Of a DNA stretch of 64,000 bases, positions 22,546 through 32,987 are shown in pieces. A model generated the notes under the pieces. That model saw only the letters and a list, made by a program, of their open reading frames with translations, searched no databases and was not told where the DNA came from. Positions within the stretch are counted from its first letter, which is position 1. Every line of letters begins with the position of its first letter. Made by a program: the position numbers and the translations under genes. The stretch comes from Argyresthia goedartella. Lineage: Eukaryota; Arthropoda; Insecta; Lepidoptera; Argyresthiidae. Where the stretch lies: positions 18,470,552 to 18,534,551 of the forward strand of contig OX463832.1 of the NCBI GenBank assembly GCA_949825045.1. The letters are read 5' to 3'.

Positions 22546-24351
22546 CTAGCGAGGACCCCCGGGGCTCCACTGTGCCTGTAACCGATCAGGTATGCAGCTA
22601 TACGCCAGAGGGTCCCATTGTACAAATGGCCCACGCGCCGGTTCCATTCCCAACCTACGATTCCCCGTAAAGGGGGGTGGGCGTGAATTCAACCGCGGCC
22701 GCTCCATGAGCGGGGGGGACATCACATGTGACCGACGAGGACGAGGCGACGAGCGGGGCGACAACTGAGGCGGCGTCCGAACCGCACCCGCATAGCTCGA
22801 AGGTGTCCCATGCCACCCGCCCGTTACGGCCTGCTCAACACACCCAATGTCCCGCTGGGTCGGATGCTGAGTCGCAACCGAAAACTCAGGGCCCCCCATG
22901 TAATGGTCCTGAGTGCGGCCCTGCACCCTGGTACGGCCCTGTGCACGTGGGGACGTTGGCCCCTGAGTTGCGCTCCGAGTCGCAAACGAATTCTCAGGGC
23001 CCCATGCCGTGTCACCCTGGGTACGGCCCTGTGGACGTGGGGACGTTGGCCCCTGAGTTGCGCTCCGAGTCGCAAACGAATTCTCAGGGCCCCATGCCGT
23101 GTCACCCTGGATACGGCCCTGTGGAGGCTGTTGGCCGGACCGGTTCATGCACAACAGATTGTTGTGGGCCCCACCATAATATCCGCACATTTTTGTGCGC
23201 GTGCAGTCCCTAGCCATGTGTGGCCCGAGGCACAGGAAACACCAGCTCCGCTGCTTGGCCATCCGGCGCCGTCCCTGAACCCTAAGTTCCCCGAACTTAT
23301 TGCAATTGGCCACAGCATGGCCAATCTGCCTACAACATGGGCAGGTCTCACCATGTGGGGTCAATTCGCTCACAGTCCCATACGACTGCCGGTTGGTGCG
23401 GTCCTTCCTCGTCGGAGGGCTCCTACTCACAGCGCTCCCGGCAGCTCTCTGTGGCTCCGAAGGATGGGTGACCGTCAACCCCAAATTCTCTGCCCGTCGA
23501 GCCTCCTCTTCCAAGAATCCGACCAAGTCGGAGAAGGCGGGCAGGTCCTCGGCCGACCTCCCGTGAGACTGTTCGAAACGAGTCTGCACGTCAGCGGGTA
23601 GGCGGGAAAGTACAATGTACAACAGTAGGTACGACCATTCACCAACCGGAAGTCCAAGATTCTCTAGAGCCTTGGTGACGGACAACAATGGGTTCAAAAC
23701 CTCCGTCTATATGGCCCCGACCTTGTTCACAACCGGGATACTAAACAAACGGTTCAGTTGGGCATCGGCCAACCTCCGTTTGTTATGGTAACGTCTGACC
23801 AACAATTGCCTGGCCGTTTCATAGTTACCCTCCGTAACTGTCAAATGAGCGACCAGCTCCCTAGGCTCACCCCTCAATGCTGCCACCAGCTGAGCCATCT
23901 TGACAGACTTGGTAATGTCCGATCGCATGTGCACCAAACTGTCGAACAGATTGATGAAGCTCATGCATTCACCGGACACTCCGTCAAAAGTAGGCATAGT
24001 TATGGCAGGTAACCTGGACCCCGAACCCTGAAGCGGCAGAGGTGCTTCAATGTCACCACCATGGCTGGACTCGCGCTGTCTACGTATGTCCGCAGCCTTC
24101 TGCGTGATATCAGCTGCCATCTCCATACATTGGTCGACATCCCCTAGCAACCGTGACAGCCTGTCAGGTGCGCAACCATCAACTGATTCCGCCTGCGCGG
24201 ATAATTCGAGCATCCTATTGTAACGTTCCTTAACGTCCATAGACCGCTCCAATACCACATCATGCCTATCTAAACGGTCTATCAGACCGTGTGCGGAGGA
24301 AAACCATCTGAGTTCCTTAGAAACACCCTTCTGGATTTCAGATAACGACAT
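22546..24351 (-). CDS. BEL/Pao Gag, with internal TAG
   Basis: ATG at 24351 (MSLSEIQKG). The N-terminal DUF1759-like Gag region is interrupted by a TAG at 23707-23709; the same frame then continues to a second TAG at 22546-22548. Two zinc knuckles are present: CPCCRQIGHAVANC (C-x2-C-x4-H-x4-C) and CFLCLGPHMARDC (C-x2-C-x3-H-x4-C). Downstream is a 30-residue repeat (GRTQGDTAWGPENSFATRSA...) present twice with a partial third. Gag would form the particle and bind RNA. Confidence 0.88.
22865..23125. repeat. 90-bp tandem repeat within gag
   Basis: Period 90 bp is fixed by GGACGTTGGC at 22951 and again at 23041. Two near-identical full copies and a diverged partial copy encode a 30-residue unit rich in Gly, Thr and Pro after the zinc knuckles. 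Confidence 0.9.
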
Positions 24352-24883
24352 GATCGGAACGATACTTACTCCCAATTTGCAGTAACTCAATTTTATTGGA
24401 CCCTCCAGTCTACAACCCAAACGAGGGAACCCTAAACCACAACTTAAACAATGTTGTTTTCCTTAAACAATAGGAACCGAGTTTTATATCTATATAAATT
24501 CTGTAAATACAATTTAGTTTACCTTTATCATTATAACACACACAGATAGTCAATATTAGTTCAAGTTATAAATTGCTATAAACTGAAAACAATGTAATAG
24601 CCTGCTATCAATAGATGTAACTACCTATGTTAACCAAAACATTCATTCAATAGCATTACTAGACCACTAATAGATTGACTAACTGGTAATTCAATTCAAT
24701 ATCTGTCTATCTACTACCAGCAATAGACCTATAGCTTACAATACTACCAATCTATGTGGATATAGGAACACAACCAAGTTACCTAATAACCGCCTATACC
24801 TACAGATTGATAGTCCCAAATCGTGCCTTCCTGGAGCCCTTGACGGCTGCAAATCTCAGGAAGCCACGCTCTAGCTACCAAAG
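24352..24883 (-). other. BEL/Pao untranslated leader
   Basis: Non-coding stretch between the 5' LTR (24884 upward) and the gag ATG. Just inside the LTR the minus strand reads CTTTGGTAGCTAGAGCGTGG; the TGG-initial part is where a tRNA primer site is expected, but I cannot name the tRNA. Confidence 0.6.
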
Positions 24884-25428
24884 TGTTCAGGCTTCTCAGC
24901 ACCTAATGACCTCGTAGGGGCCCATCAGCTACGAGGTAGCGTAACGATCAGTTGCCAAGAAGCGTGAACGTCGGCGATTCACCGAGCTGAAGTAATTGGG
25001 GTCGATCTAACCTGGTCTGTGCTTCGGTCCCGTCAACCTCCTGTCTCTCTGCAAGGCCCGGGTGCACCCTAGGCTCTTCTTGGTAGACAGGTTCTTCAGC
25101 CAACCAGGTATGACTGGCGGGCCAGCTTCAATGAGCACAGTGTTCCAACACAGGTTATGTTACGTGGGAAAAACCAATCGGCCACGAAAATGCGAACTTT
25201 ATCTGGTTCAGGGAACCACAACACACTCAGCTATATTGACAATCCTGAGGGAAACCCGAATACATTCCAGATGGCCTGCGATTTAATTTCAATACCCTAA
25301 CCAAAACGCGTTTACTTTGCGAGGGCTTTGGTATGTCAGTTGTCAAAAAACTGCTAGGTTGGCAGCAACGTCAAATTCAAAATGGCCGTTCAGAAACCAT
25401 CGATCGAATATCGATTTGGAATCGAACA
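24884..25428 (-). repeat. BEL/Pao LTR (5' LTR in element orientation)
   Basis: Same 545-bp sequence as 18121-18665 with two substitutions. It drives minus-strand transcription of the element. Target duplication ACGTA follows at 25429-25433. Confidence 0.95.
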
Positions 25429-25433
25429 ACGTA

Positions 25434-26370
25434 CATAAGTACAATAAAGAACTTTGACAGTTTTCTTACGATTGAACGACTTCGACAATCTCATAACAAA
25501 TCCCATAGCCTTCGAGGCTTTACTGACGATGCTGTTAATATGCTGGTCAAACATCAGTCTACTATCGTGAATACCCTGAGGTCCTTAATTACAGACAGCA
25601 TAGTCAATGGCATGTTTTTTATATGATAGTTTATGTATATGGTTTAAGCTTGCGAGTAAAAGTCACAAAGAAAGTCTGCAACATTAAGGTCAAGTTTGTT
25701 TGTTGAACAGTAGTTGTCAAGCCTGTTAAATCCTGTTGCAAAAAAACGGCATCCGAAGCCTTTTTAACTACTCTAAAATTTTTCTTATTATCGGCAAATA
25801 GTAATAAGTAAATATTTGAATTAATTCCTCTAGAAATATAATGAATAGTAGTGGGCCAAGCAGGGATCCCAGGGGATGGTATAAGTATTCCATGGGTAAG
25901 TACCCAGGAAGATCTAAAACCATTAAGTACAACAGCTTGACAACGGTTTGATACATAAGAGCTTAACCACGCAAACAGACTGCCTCTGATACCAACACCC
26001 CCGAGCTTTTTCAGCAATATACTGTGGTCAATGCGATCAAAAGCCTTACTGTAGTCTATATAAATGACAACAACCTGGTCACCATCATCCATACGCTCGG
26101 TAACATAGTCATTTAAAAGTACCAAGTTTGATACAGTTGATCTACTCTTTAAAAATCCATGTTGCAAAGGACTAAAACTCGTTTTGAGATTATTATAGAG
26201 CTGGGCATTAACGATTCGTTCGAGAACCTTAGAGATTAGGCATCATTTGGAAATAGATCATAATGCTCGACACAATCCTGGGAGCCTTTTTTATGAATTG
26301 TTGAATAAGCGGTTTTCCAACGAGCTGGCATTACACCCTCCTCCAGCGAGCGTTTGAACAGGATAGTTAC
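25434..26370 (-). pseudogene. LINE reverse transcriptase, right of the BEL insertion
   Basis: Continuation of the LINE at 17536-18120; across the insertion the frame reads KVLYCTY then VRSHLEYASQIWNPC. RT motifs: LKSRSTVSNLVLLNDYV, IDYSKAFDRIDHSILLKKL and LLFADNKKN, where the second Asp of the FADD box is replaced by Asn. Several frame changes occur, and the 5' end is lost near 26370. Confidence 0.82.
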
Positions 26371-26524
26371 GGGACCGGACTGTGAACGGACTTATCATCT
26401 AAATGAGTCATGTGTGGATCCACCATAATTGGCATCAACACTCTTAATTTGCAAATCTGAAATATTTTTTTTTTGCTAATATATAATGAATCTTTCACCA
26501 TTACAAGAAAGAGGCTAATCATGC

Positions 26525-26720
26525 AAGTAAATAAACATGAACATTTATGTATAGGCACATACATTGCTTTTGGCCCCACACTGCCGTGTCTCGTGGGAAC
26601 CAGAAACAGGTACATCACACACATAAACATCCAAGACCTGGGGTTTTATCCCCAGCTGGGGATCGAAACCTGGACCTCTCACATGGTAGGCAGAGTCATA
26701 ACCGCAGCGCCACAGAGGTC
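26525..26720 (-). mobile_element. tRNA-derived SINE, family B, copy 2
   Basis: Matches the body of the SINE at 15747-15959 (GGCCCCACACTG, AACATCCAAGACCTGGGG) and ends in the tRNA-like head near 26720. The B box is diverged (CGAAACCTGG on the plus strand), so it is probably transcriptionally weak. Confidence 0.85.
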
Positions 26721-26747
26721 ATATTAATTATTATTAATTTATCTTAC

Positions 26748-27209
26748 CAATTGAACATTTTGAGAATTATAGGCCTTCCGACAGATATACCTCTCCTCGT
26801 GTACTTTTGGGCTTACAATAGCTACCCGTGTGTGTCCCATCAATGCAGCCAATAACACCACACCAAATATTTTTATTAAAACTGAAATTAAAAAGGTGTT
26901 AATTATAAATATATTTTCAAGTAAGAAACTGTTTAGAACCGGTGTCTGACAGCTACATAATTAAAGCTATGGTATCAATTAAAAACTCACCTTATTCTAT
27001 TCATGGGTACAACATTCTTCTACTACGTTAGTGTGAATTTTATATAGGTATTTATCATTTCTAATGAGTTCATTGCTGCAGTGACCTATGCCCAGTACTG
27101 CTGACATGCTTTGCTGCGCAATAGATAAGCCACGTGGTTTACCACTTGTCGCCAGTTCCTCGCACAAACTTGAGCCAAGTCTGTGCGATATTGTTTGACG
27201 ACGATTCAT
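26748..27209 (-). pseudogene. PIF/Harbinger-like transposase relic, two exons
   Basis: Exon one (26991-27209) runs to a GTGAGT donor. Exon two (26748-26881) follows a TTTTTAATTTCAG acceptor and contains GVIGCIDGTH, the block with the first catalytic Asp of HARBI1-type transposases. After a few inserted bases it reads RKAYNSQNVQL. A GTAAG donor ends it at 26748. Exon one stops before its donor in the obvious frame, and exon two has a frameshift, so this is a fragment. Confidence 0.65.
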
Positions 27210-27411
27210 TTCCCTTGTAAGGCGGTGGCGATTTCTTTTAAGTTGTCATTCAAGTTATTGTCCGTTTCAAAAAATTCAAACAACATCTGTTCACTCACTT
27301 GCCATTATTTTATAGAAAATAACTCAAAAATACTTGAACAATCGCAAAGCGTCTACTAAACTCAACAACAAGACTTTGCTATCAGAAATATGAAATATAA
27401 CAAAACACCAC

Positions 27412-27464
27412 ACTTTTAAAAGGAAAACTACCTATAATTTTATAGGCAGTTTTCCTTTTAAAGT
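27412..27464. repeat. 24-bp hairpin
   Basis: Arms 27412-27436 and 27441-27464 are inverted copies with one mismatch and one extra base around a 4-nt loop. It lies outside the Harbinger relic and may be the junction or end of a foldback element. Confidence 0.75.
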
Positions 27465-27734
27465 CGTCTCAGTATAACTACTGCACGAAAATGCGTCAAA
27501 AGCGATGTGGCAACTAAAGACATATCATCCTCATATCACATATTTACAAAGCTTTTATCAAAATAATAGAAAACCGCATTGCTGGTCAACTTTGGTGCTT
27601 TGGCTTGCTGAACTCTCAACAACCCCGAGAACAAGCGGGATGCTGCCCCGGTTTTTCCACAACAGATCACCTCCAAACCAAGAAATTCAATCATAGAAAA
27701 AAGCAATGTATTTTATAATACGCTCTATCTTGCT

Positions 27735-28550
27735 TTTATCGACAATGGCAAGGCTTTCCACAGCACGAGCCGCTGTGTATCAAAACGAGAGATAACCTAG
27801 AAAACTCATCTAGTTGTTCAGCAGAACGCGCTCGTCTCTTAGCAGCCAGGGAGAAGGAGTCAGGACACTGGCTGCACGCTATTCCTTCGAGGCACATCGG
27901 CACCCTACTTGACCGAGCTACTCTGACACTTGCCGTCTGCCTGCGACTCGGCGTGAGGACGAATCAACCCCATAGTTGCCGTTGTGGTGTCAGGGTGGAC
28001 CAATTAGGTCACCATGGCCTCTCCTGTCAGCGCAGCGCTGGCCGGTGGTCTCGTCATTCCAGCCTGAATGACGTCATTCGCCGGGCCCTTGCAAGTTGTG
28101 GCGTGCCAGCCATCCTCGAACCCAATGGCCTGGCACGTGACGATGGCAAGCGGCCTGATGGAGTGACGCTCATTCCCTGGCAGAACGGGAGGTCGCTGAT
28201 TTGAGACGCGGCATGCGTAGACACGTTGGCACCATGCCACCCACAGGCGAACTCAGCCACGGCTGGCGCTGCGGCGGCAGCTGCAGAGGGTCTCAAACGA
28301 CGGAAATATGCCGCCATAGGCGACGAATTTCTATTCATGCCGTTAGGCGTGGAGACCCTCGGGCCGGGGGGCCCATTTGCCCACAGGGGCCCAGGGGCCC
28401 ACGGGGGATTCGTCGAAGCTTCAGGAGACCGTAGAGCTGGCACCTACCTCGCTCAACGTATCAGTTTAGCAATACAGCGAGGAAATGGTGCCAGTATATT
28501 AGGCACCTTGCCGCCCGGGAGCGAACTTGGGGAATTTTTTAATTTAGTAT
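27735..28550 (+). pseudogene. LINE C-terminus with CCHC knuckle and endonuclease-like motif
   Basis: Plus-strand protein in the order [44 protein letters not shown] and YLAQRISLAIQRGN, ending at a stop near 28550. Invertebrate RT-containing retroelement proteins share this C-terminus. The cysteine-histidine cluster followed by RPDG and, 14 residues on, Asp resembles the CCHC plus PD-(D/E)xK arrangement of R2-like LINEs. At 28201-28203 a TGA replaces the expected Trp just before that Asp, and a frame change follows. RT itself is missing. Confidence 0.6.
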
Positions 28551-28684
28551 AGGTTTTAGGTTTTGTTACATTATTAAGCTTCTTATGTTTGTTTTTTTAC
28601 CATCAATGTTTATATTCATGTAAATGAAATAAGCAAAAGATATTCCAAGCTAAAACATAATAATATAATAAACTATATATTTTC

Positions 28685-28800
28685 GGAAAACACATACTGG
28701 TGAGAAACCCTTTCAGTGTGAGGTGTGTCATAAATCATTTTCAAATAAAAGTAGTTAGATTAGGCACAGAAGAACACATACTGTGTGAGGTGTGTCAGAA
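28685..28800 (+). pseudogene. C2H2 zinc-finger fragment
   Basis: About 115 bp of the same finger unit as in 11938-13281 (TGGTGAGAAACCCTTTCAGT and GTGTCATAAATCATTTTC), with an in-frame stop. It is a stray duplicate 15 kb from the main array. Confidence 0.75.
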
Positions 28801-28804
28801 AATA

Positions 28805-29495
28805 TTTGTTTTGTTCGTGTTGTGTCTTCGTCCACACTTCCCTGGTCTACCATCCACCCCGGCAGAAACTTGTCAAGGTAGCCCCGCCATCTCCGTTTAG
28901 GCCTGCCTCTACGCCGGTAGCCGTCCTGTGGCACCCAGTCAGTGGCGATTTTCGCTCATCTGACTGGGTGCATACGACTTACGTGGCCGGCCCAGTTCCA
29001 CTTTAGTTTGGCGGTCTGTGCACCCACATCAGCGATGCCAGTTAAAGAGCGCAGAGTTCCTTATGCGGTCCGTCCTACGAACACTCTGCTGCTGCGCTGC
29101 GTTGCTCGCTGGCAAACCTTGAGTTTGAACTTTTGAAGTTCGGACAAAGACGACTGAGCGCCGTAAGTTAAGATAGGCAAGATACACATGTCGATGAGCT
29201 TACGCTTGAGGGTCAGTGAAAGTTTACCCTTCATAAATTCCTTCATGGACCAGAAGCTCCTCCAGGCGGTAGATATGCATGCGTCTTTCGATTTCTTTAT
29301 CCTGCATGTTTTCGAAGGAGGCTATCTGGCCCAAGTAAACTTACACATCGAAATAATGTATATCCTGCCCATCTACCTCGAACCTATGTTCCACACTGTT
29401 AGTCATGGCCTAGGTTTTAGAACGATTCATTTTAAGTCCATCCTCAAGGCTTGCATTGCTGAGTTCCTGTAAAATACGCTGGAGCTGGGGCTTCC
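28805..29495 (-). pseudogene. RTE-like LINE, C-terminal half
   Basis: Minus-strand translation gives the post-palm region MNRSKTKAMTNS, then KLIDMCILPILTYGAQ, LKWNWAGHVSRMHP and RRRGRPKRRWRGYLDKF. These blocks are typical of the end of RTE-type reverse transcriptases. Multiple stops and shifts. The 3' end near 28805 abuts the zinc-finger fragment. Confidence 0.72.
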
Positions 29496-29515
29496 CTCCC
29501 TAAAAACCACACATA

Positions 29516-30148
29516 GTGAATGGACGCCCCCTCACACAACACAACAACACACGGTAACAAAGGCGAGATCACGTGTCGTGTAGTTGACCTTGTGCTTCTA
29601 CACTGTACCTGGTATGCTTCTACTATGCTGGAAATGAACGAACATGGAACGTGTCATCTACGTTCCAGAGACGGTTCCGTTATATAGAATGAAAATATTA
29701 CGTGATATTTTCCGAAACCCCCCTCTGCCCCACGTGAGATTTGGTGAGATTCGGCTCGACCCCCTCCCGTCATAAACACCTCACATAATTAATGAACGCC
29801 CCCTCACACGCTACTCGTAAGTCAAAGTAAAATTTAATGATTACTGCAGATAGTCAAATTTATTTACATATACTTAGCAAACGTAATTTTTTGCCTCTTC
29901 TCTACATTGGACGACTGTGGGAGAAGAAGGGCTTATTAGATCTCTTTTAAAATTGACCTTGTACTTGACCTTGTACTGCTTCGCTGTACCTAGTATGCTT
30001 CTACTATGCTGGAAATTAACGAACATGGGACGTCTCATATATGTTCCAGAGACGGGTCTGTTAAACAGGATATTAAAATTACGTGATATTGGCCGAGACC
30101 CCTCTCCCCTACGTGAGATTCGGCTCGAACCCCTCCCTCCCTAAACAC
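29516..30148. repeat. Tandem repeat units 1 and 2
   Basis: Two units (about 29516-29785 and 29786-30148), each starting near GAATGGACGCCCC or GAACGCCCCCTCAC, containing CCTGGTATGCTTCTACTATG-like sequence and ending CCCTCCC..TAAACACCTCAC. The second unit has a different middle segment. A third unit begins at 31141 after an inserted retroposon. Confidence 0.75.
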
Positions 30149-31140
30149 CTCACTTTTTTTTTTTTTTTTATTTATTGAATTATAGGTAAGAAATACATAA
30201 CACATTCACAATCTATAAGATACTACATAATCCTCGTGGGATTGTGCGCAGCACCTTCATTCTGCGTTATACAGTAGGTAGGTATTACATTATTCAAATT
30301 AAATTAGGTATTTTACATTTGATTTATAAGTATATAACAAAATTCTTAATTTAATATGTTAGTAGGTATTAAAATATTATTTATTATTTAGGTACATAAC
30401 AGAATTTAACATAAAATTAAAAATCTTAATCTAGGCTCTAAGCAGGGTTTTCATTTTTGGTCGGTTAGGTAGGTTAGGTAATACATAATGATATGACAAA
30501 TTTCATTTCAACCGTATAATTAGAATAGGTAATAATTTATAGCTACAATTCATAGGTAGTTCAGTCAATTCATTCATAGGTAGGTAGGTAATTATTAATA
30601 AAATATTATAATTTAAGGCAGCAATATATATGTAGTTACTAGGTATAAAAGTAGATATATGAGTAAACCAGAGATACTGTCCGATATTGCAACCTCAGTT
30701 ACAGCTAATAGATCAATAGAAATGGTAGAACTTTCGATAATTTGTAGTAGTTTTATGAAGTTTTTTAGCATCGATCTTATGTTTACATGCAGGCATGTTA
30801 AATGGATGTTATTACAAGGTATAGTATTGAAAAAATGGTTTGTATCAATGCAATTAAATAATTCAGTTACATAGGATGATATATTACTATTGCTTACTGT
30901 AATATTGAATTTTGTTTATTATTTTCGATAAAGTAGTGACTATAATATCTATGTAGGTGGTTACTTAAAAGGAAACTATAGGAATACTTATTACTTAACT
31001 AGATTATCCAGGTCCTGTAGGCAGTAGATTATGATAGGCTTAGCATTTTCATCCTTTTTTGCAAATATTTTACCCGCTTTGCACCATACGAACTGCAATG
31101 AACCCCGTAGCTTTTGTTTAGCATTGTACAATAGTGCCTT
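30149..31140 (-). mobile_element. ORF1-type retroposon inserted in the tandem repeat
   Basis: A T15 run at about 30155-30172 marks the poly(A) tail of a minus-strand retroposon. At its 5' end, up to 31140, lies the C-terminal part of a LINE ORF1 protein; the rest is about 830 bp of AT-rich 3' sequence with no RT. The tandem repeat continues on both sides (CACCTCAC at 30148, GAATGGACGCCCC at 31145), so the insertion is younger than the array. Confidence 0.65.
30991..31137 (-). pseudogene. LINE ORF1 C-terminal domain fragment (FP-like)
   Basis: Open frame of 48 codons ending at the TAA 30991-30993, with LYNAKQKLRG, FVWCKAGKIFAKK and a terminal DLDNLV. It matches the C-terminal pattern of the LINE ORF1 at 37005-38003 (ALFGKARKLG, FVWTKEGRVYA), an FP25K-like RNA-binding module. 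Truncated at the 5' end of the insertion. Confidence 0.68.
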
Positions 31141-31330
31141 CATGGAATGGACGCCCCTTCACTCCCTACTGGTAACAAAGGCGAGATCACGAGTCGTGTA
31201 GTTGACCTTCTGCTTCTTCGATGTACCTGGTATGCTTCTGCTATGCTGGAAATGAACGAACATGGAACGTGTCATCTACGTTCCAGAGACGGTTCCGTAA
31301 TACAGGATGTTACAAAAAGTTGTGGTCAAA
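31141..31330. repeat. Tandem repeat unit 3, partial
   Basis: Matches 29516-29700 over about 180 bp (GAATGGACGCCCC, AGGCGAGATCACG, ACGTTCCAGAGACGGTTCCG). It diverges after about 31315. Confidence 0.75.
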
Positions 31331-31687
31331 TTTTAAGGGGATTCTAGCGACAGCATTCTGAACAACTTTTACTGTGACACCTATTTGATCGGAGCAACTT
31401 TATTTTGCATTCCTCCATACGTTTTGGAGATAGTGAAAAATTAAGTTCCTTTCGATCAAAAATTAGAAAAAAAAAACATTTTTTACAATGTTAGTCAATA
31501 TTGTATTTTTATTTGAAATAGGGAATTAACACGATCAGTTCTATTCTACCCAATGCATCCGCAAGCCGACACATGGTGTGAGTTAACAGTCAAAGAGAAC
31601 GGCTCCGTCTCAGGAACTGTCGCTCATCGGATGGCAGTAGAGAGAGATAGCTTATTAGAAGCGTCTGAGGTAAGAGGGAGACCGCGT
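31331..31687. other. 3' flank of the zinc-finger gene
   Basis: No other gene. Minus-strand sequence just below 31688 would be the 3' UTR of the host zinc-finger gene; no canonical AATAAA is obvious close to the stop. Confidence 0.45.
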
Positions 31688-31879
31688 TCAGGATCGGCCG
31701 GCGGAGGCAAGATCCACGCGGCGGCCGTTGCTAGGGAGAACCTCTGTGTGTTCTGTACGAGCCTTCTTCGGGTACGGGTTCCGCAGGTGAACGTAGTGGA
31801 TGTGCTGTCTGCGATGGCCCTCGGTCTTAAAACACTTGCCGCAAATCTTGCACTTAGAGGCCTTGGAGTCTGAGTGTAC
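31688..31879 (-). CDS. Zinc-finger gene, terminal exon
   Basis: Follows the acceptor GTCGGCAG at 31880 and ends with TGA at 31688-31690 (64 codons including the stop, phase 0 entry). It supplies the last histidine of one finger (VH at its start), then a whole finger CKICGKCFKTEGHRRQH ending YVH (C-x2-C-x12-H-x4-H), and a 33-residue tail without motif. GC-rich codon use contrasts with the flanking AT-rich repeats. Confidence 0.85.
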   Translation of the reverse strand, partial: VHSDSKASKCKICGKCFKTEGHRRQHIHYVHLRNPYPKKARTEHTEVLPSNGRRVDLASAGRS

Positions 31880-31899
31880 CTGCCGACAAAATGGCTGGC

Positions 31900-32314
31900 G
31901 TTAGGGTCCAGTTTAGTACATAAGTCCTAGGATAATTTGTATTTGTAATTAATTAAATTACTATATTATCAACTCGATCGACTACCCGTTATGCCACCCA
32001 TCAAAAAATCGCGATCATTCGAGCGGTTATGCCATTTCCCGTTATAAATTTTGAATTTTATTACCAAGGAATAAGTTAGAAATCGCGAGGCCTCGCGGGT
32101 AATGGACCGGTTAAATAAACGCGGGCCATTTAGAGTAGTAGAGGAAAAACGATATCGTTTCCGGGTTAACTTGGGGTCGGGGATTTCATTTTATTAATTC
32201 GTTTAAAAAAAAATGGGGGAAGTGGTTATTTTTATGGTGGTTACCTATGTTAAAAATAAAAAAAAAAGTAAATATATGAAAATCTATGGCTACCCAAGGT
32301 TAAAGTTTTATATA
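31900..32314. other. Intron sequence, no element recognised
   Basis: Part of the last intron of the zinc-finger gene; AT-rich, with no ORF or repeat assigned. Confidence 0.45.
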
Positions 32315-32612
32315 ATTTATCTACACACGTATCATAAACCCTCTTTACTGCGTACAAAAACCGCACGTTACGACCAGCATAATGTTGAACCACTTGGTAA
32401 AAACTCATTTCTCATCTGAAAAATTACACATTATGACCATAATGACATTCAAATTTCGAACGCCGACGCCGGACTGCGTGCCGCCCCTAGTTTGTCTGTG
32501 AAGTTGGTACTACAAAACAAGCTAAGCCCACAATGCCGGTCAAACATGCGGTTCCTGAACACACCAAGAGAGCTTATGATATGTGTGTAGATAAACTAAT
32601 GTATGTAACTGT
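32315..32612 (-). mobile_element. Long-TIR MITE, copy 1
   Basis: Ends TTTATCTACACACGTATCAT and its inverse near 32575-32600. It is the reverse orientation of the copies at 39742-40087 and 48234-48610. A following stretch to about 32735 (CTCGAG-centred inverted repeat) is shared with the outer flank of copy 2. Confidence 0.8.
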
Positions 32613-32804
32613 ACATAATTAGGCATTAAAACTCTCGAGTGATATTATTATGAAACTCGCCTTCGGCTCGTTTCATAGACCCACCCTCGAGTATTAATGC
32701 CCTACATTATGTAGCAGTCACATAAACTACTATTTCATGTGATTTCTATACGAGTATTTCTCCCTGGTTTACTTTTTTTATGGCATAAAATAAAAGCTTT
32801 GCAT

Positions 32805-32835
32805 AGGCCTTTGCCCAGCAGTGGGACACCGTAGA
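32805..32835 (+). repeat. LINE 3'-tail remnant
   Basis: GGCCTTTGCCCAGCAGTGGG followed by an A-rich run, a common 3' tail of RTE-like LINEs; the same motif closes the fragment at 5050-5265. Confidence 0.5.
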
Positions 32836-32987
32836 GGCTACATAAAAAAATATGTGATACTTTTTAGCACAAATGTAAGTTCTAATTTGTATTTAAATTT
32901 AATTGTAGCTTAAATAAATGCAAATTTCAGCTAAAGTCGTGCCAAAAAACATCATTCACACATACACACACACAGCAGTATACTCAC

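Larger units (their letters stand above)
18121..25428 (-). mobile_element. BEL/Pao LTR retrotransposon, 7.3 kb, with both LTRs
   Basis: Complete minus-strand element: LTRs 18121-18665 and 24884-25428 (545 bp each), a 5-bp target duplication ACGTA at 18116-18120 and 25429-25433, and the order gag, protease, RT, RNase H, integrase. It was inserted into a LINE. The LTRs differ at only two positions, so insertion was recent, yet gag-pol carries two in-frame TAG codons and one frameshift. Confidence 0.95.

Noticed and set aside
22728..23601. Long plus-strand open frames opposite BEL gag
   Set aside because: They are GC-rich shadows of the minus-strand gag repeat and carry no domain.
28054..28443. 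Minus-strand proline/alanine-rich frame
   Set aside because: Opposite the LINE C-terminus, whose conserved blocks are on the plus strand.
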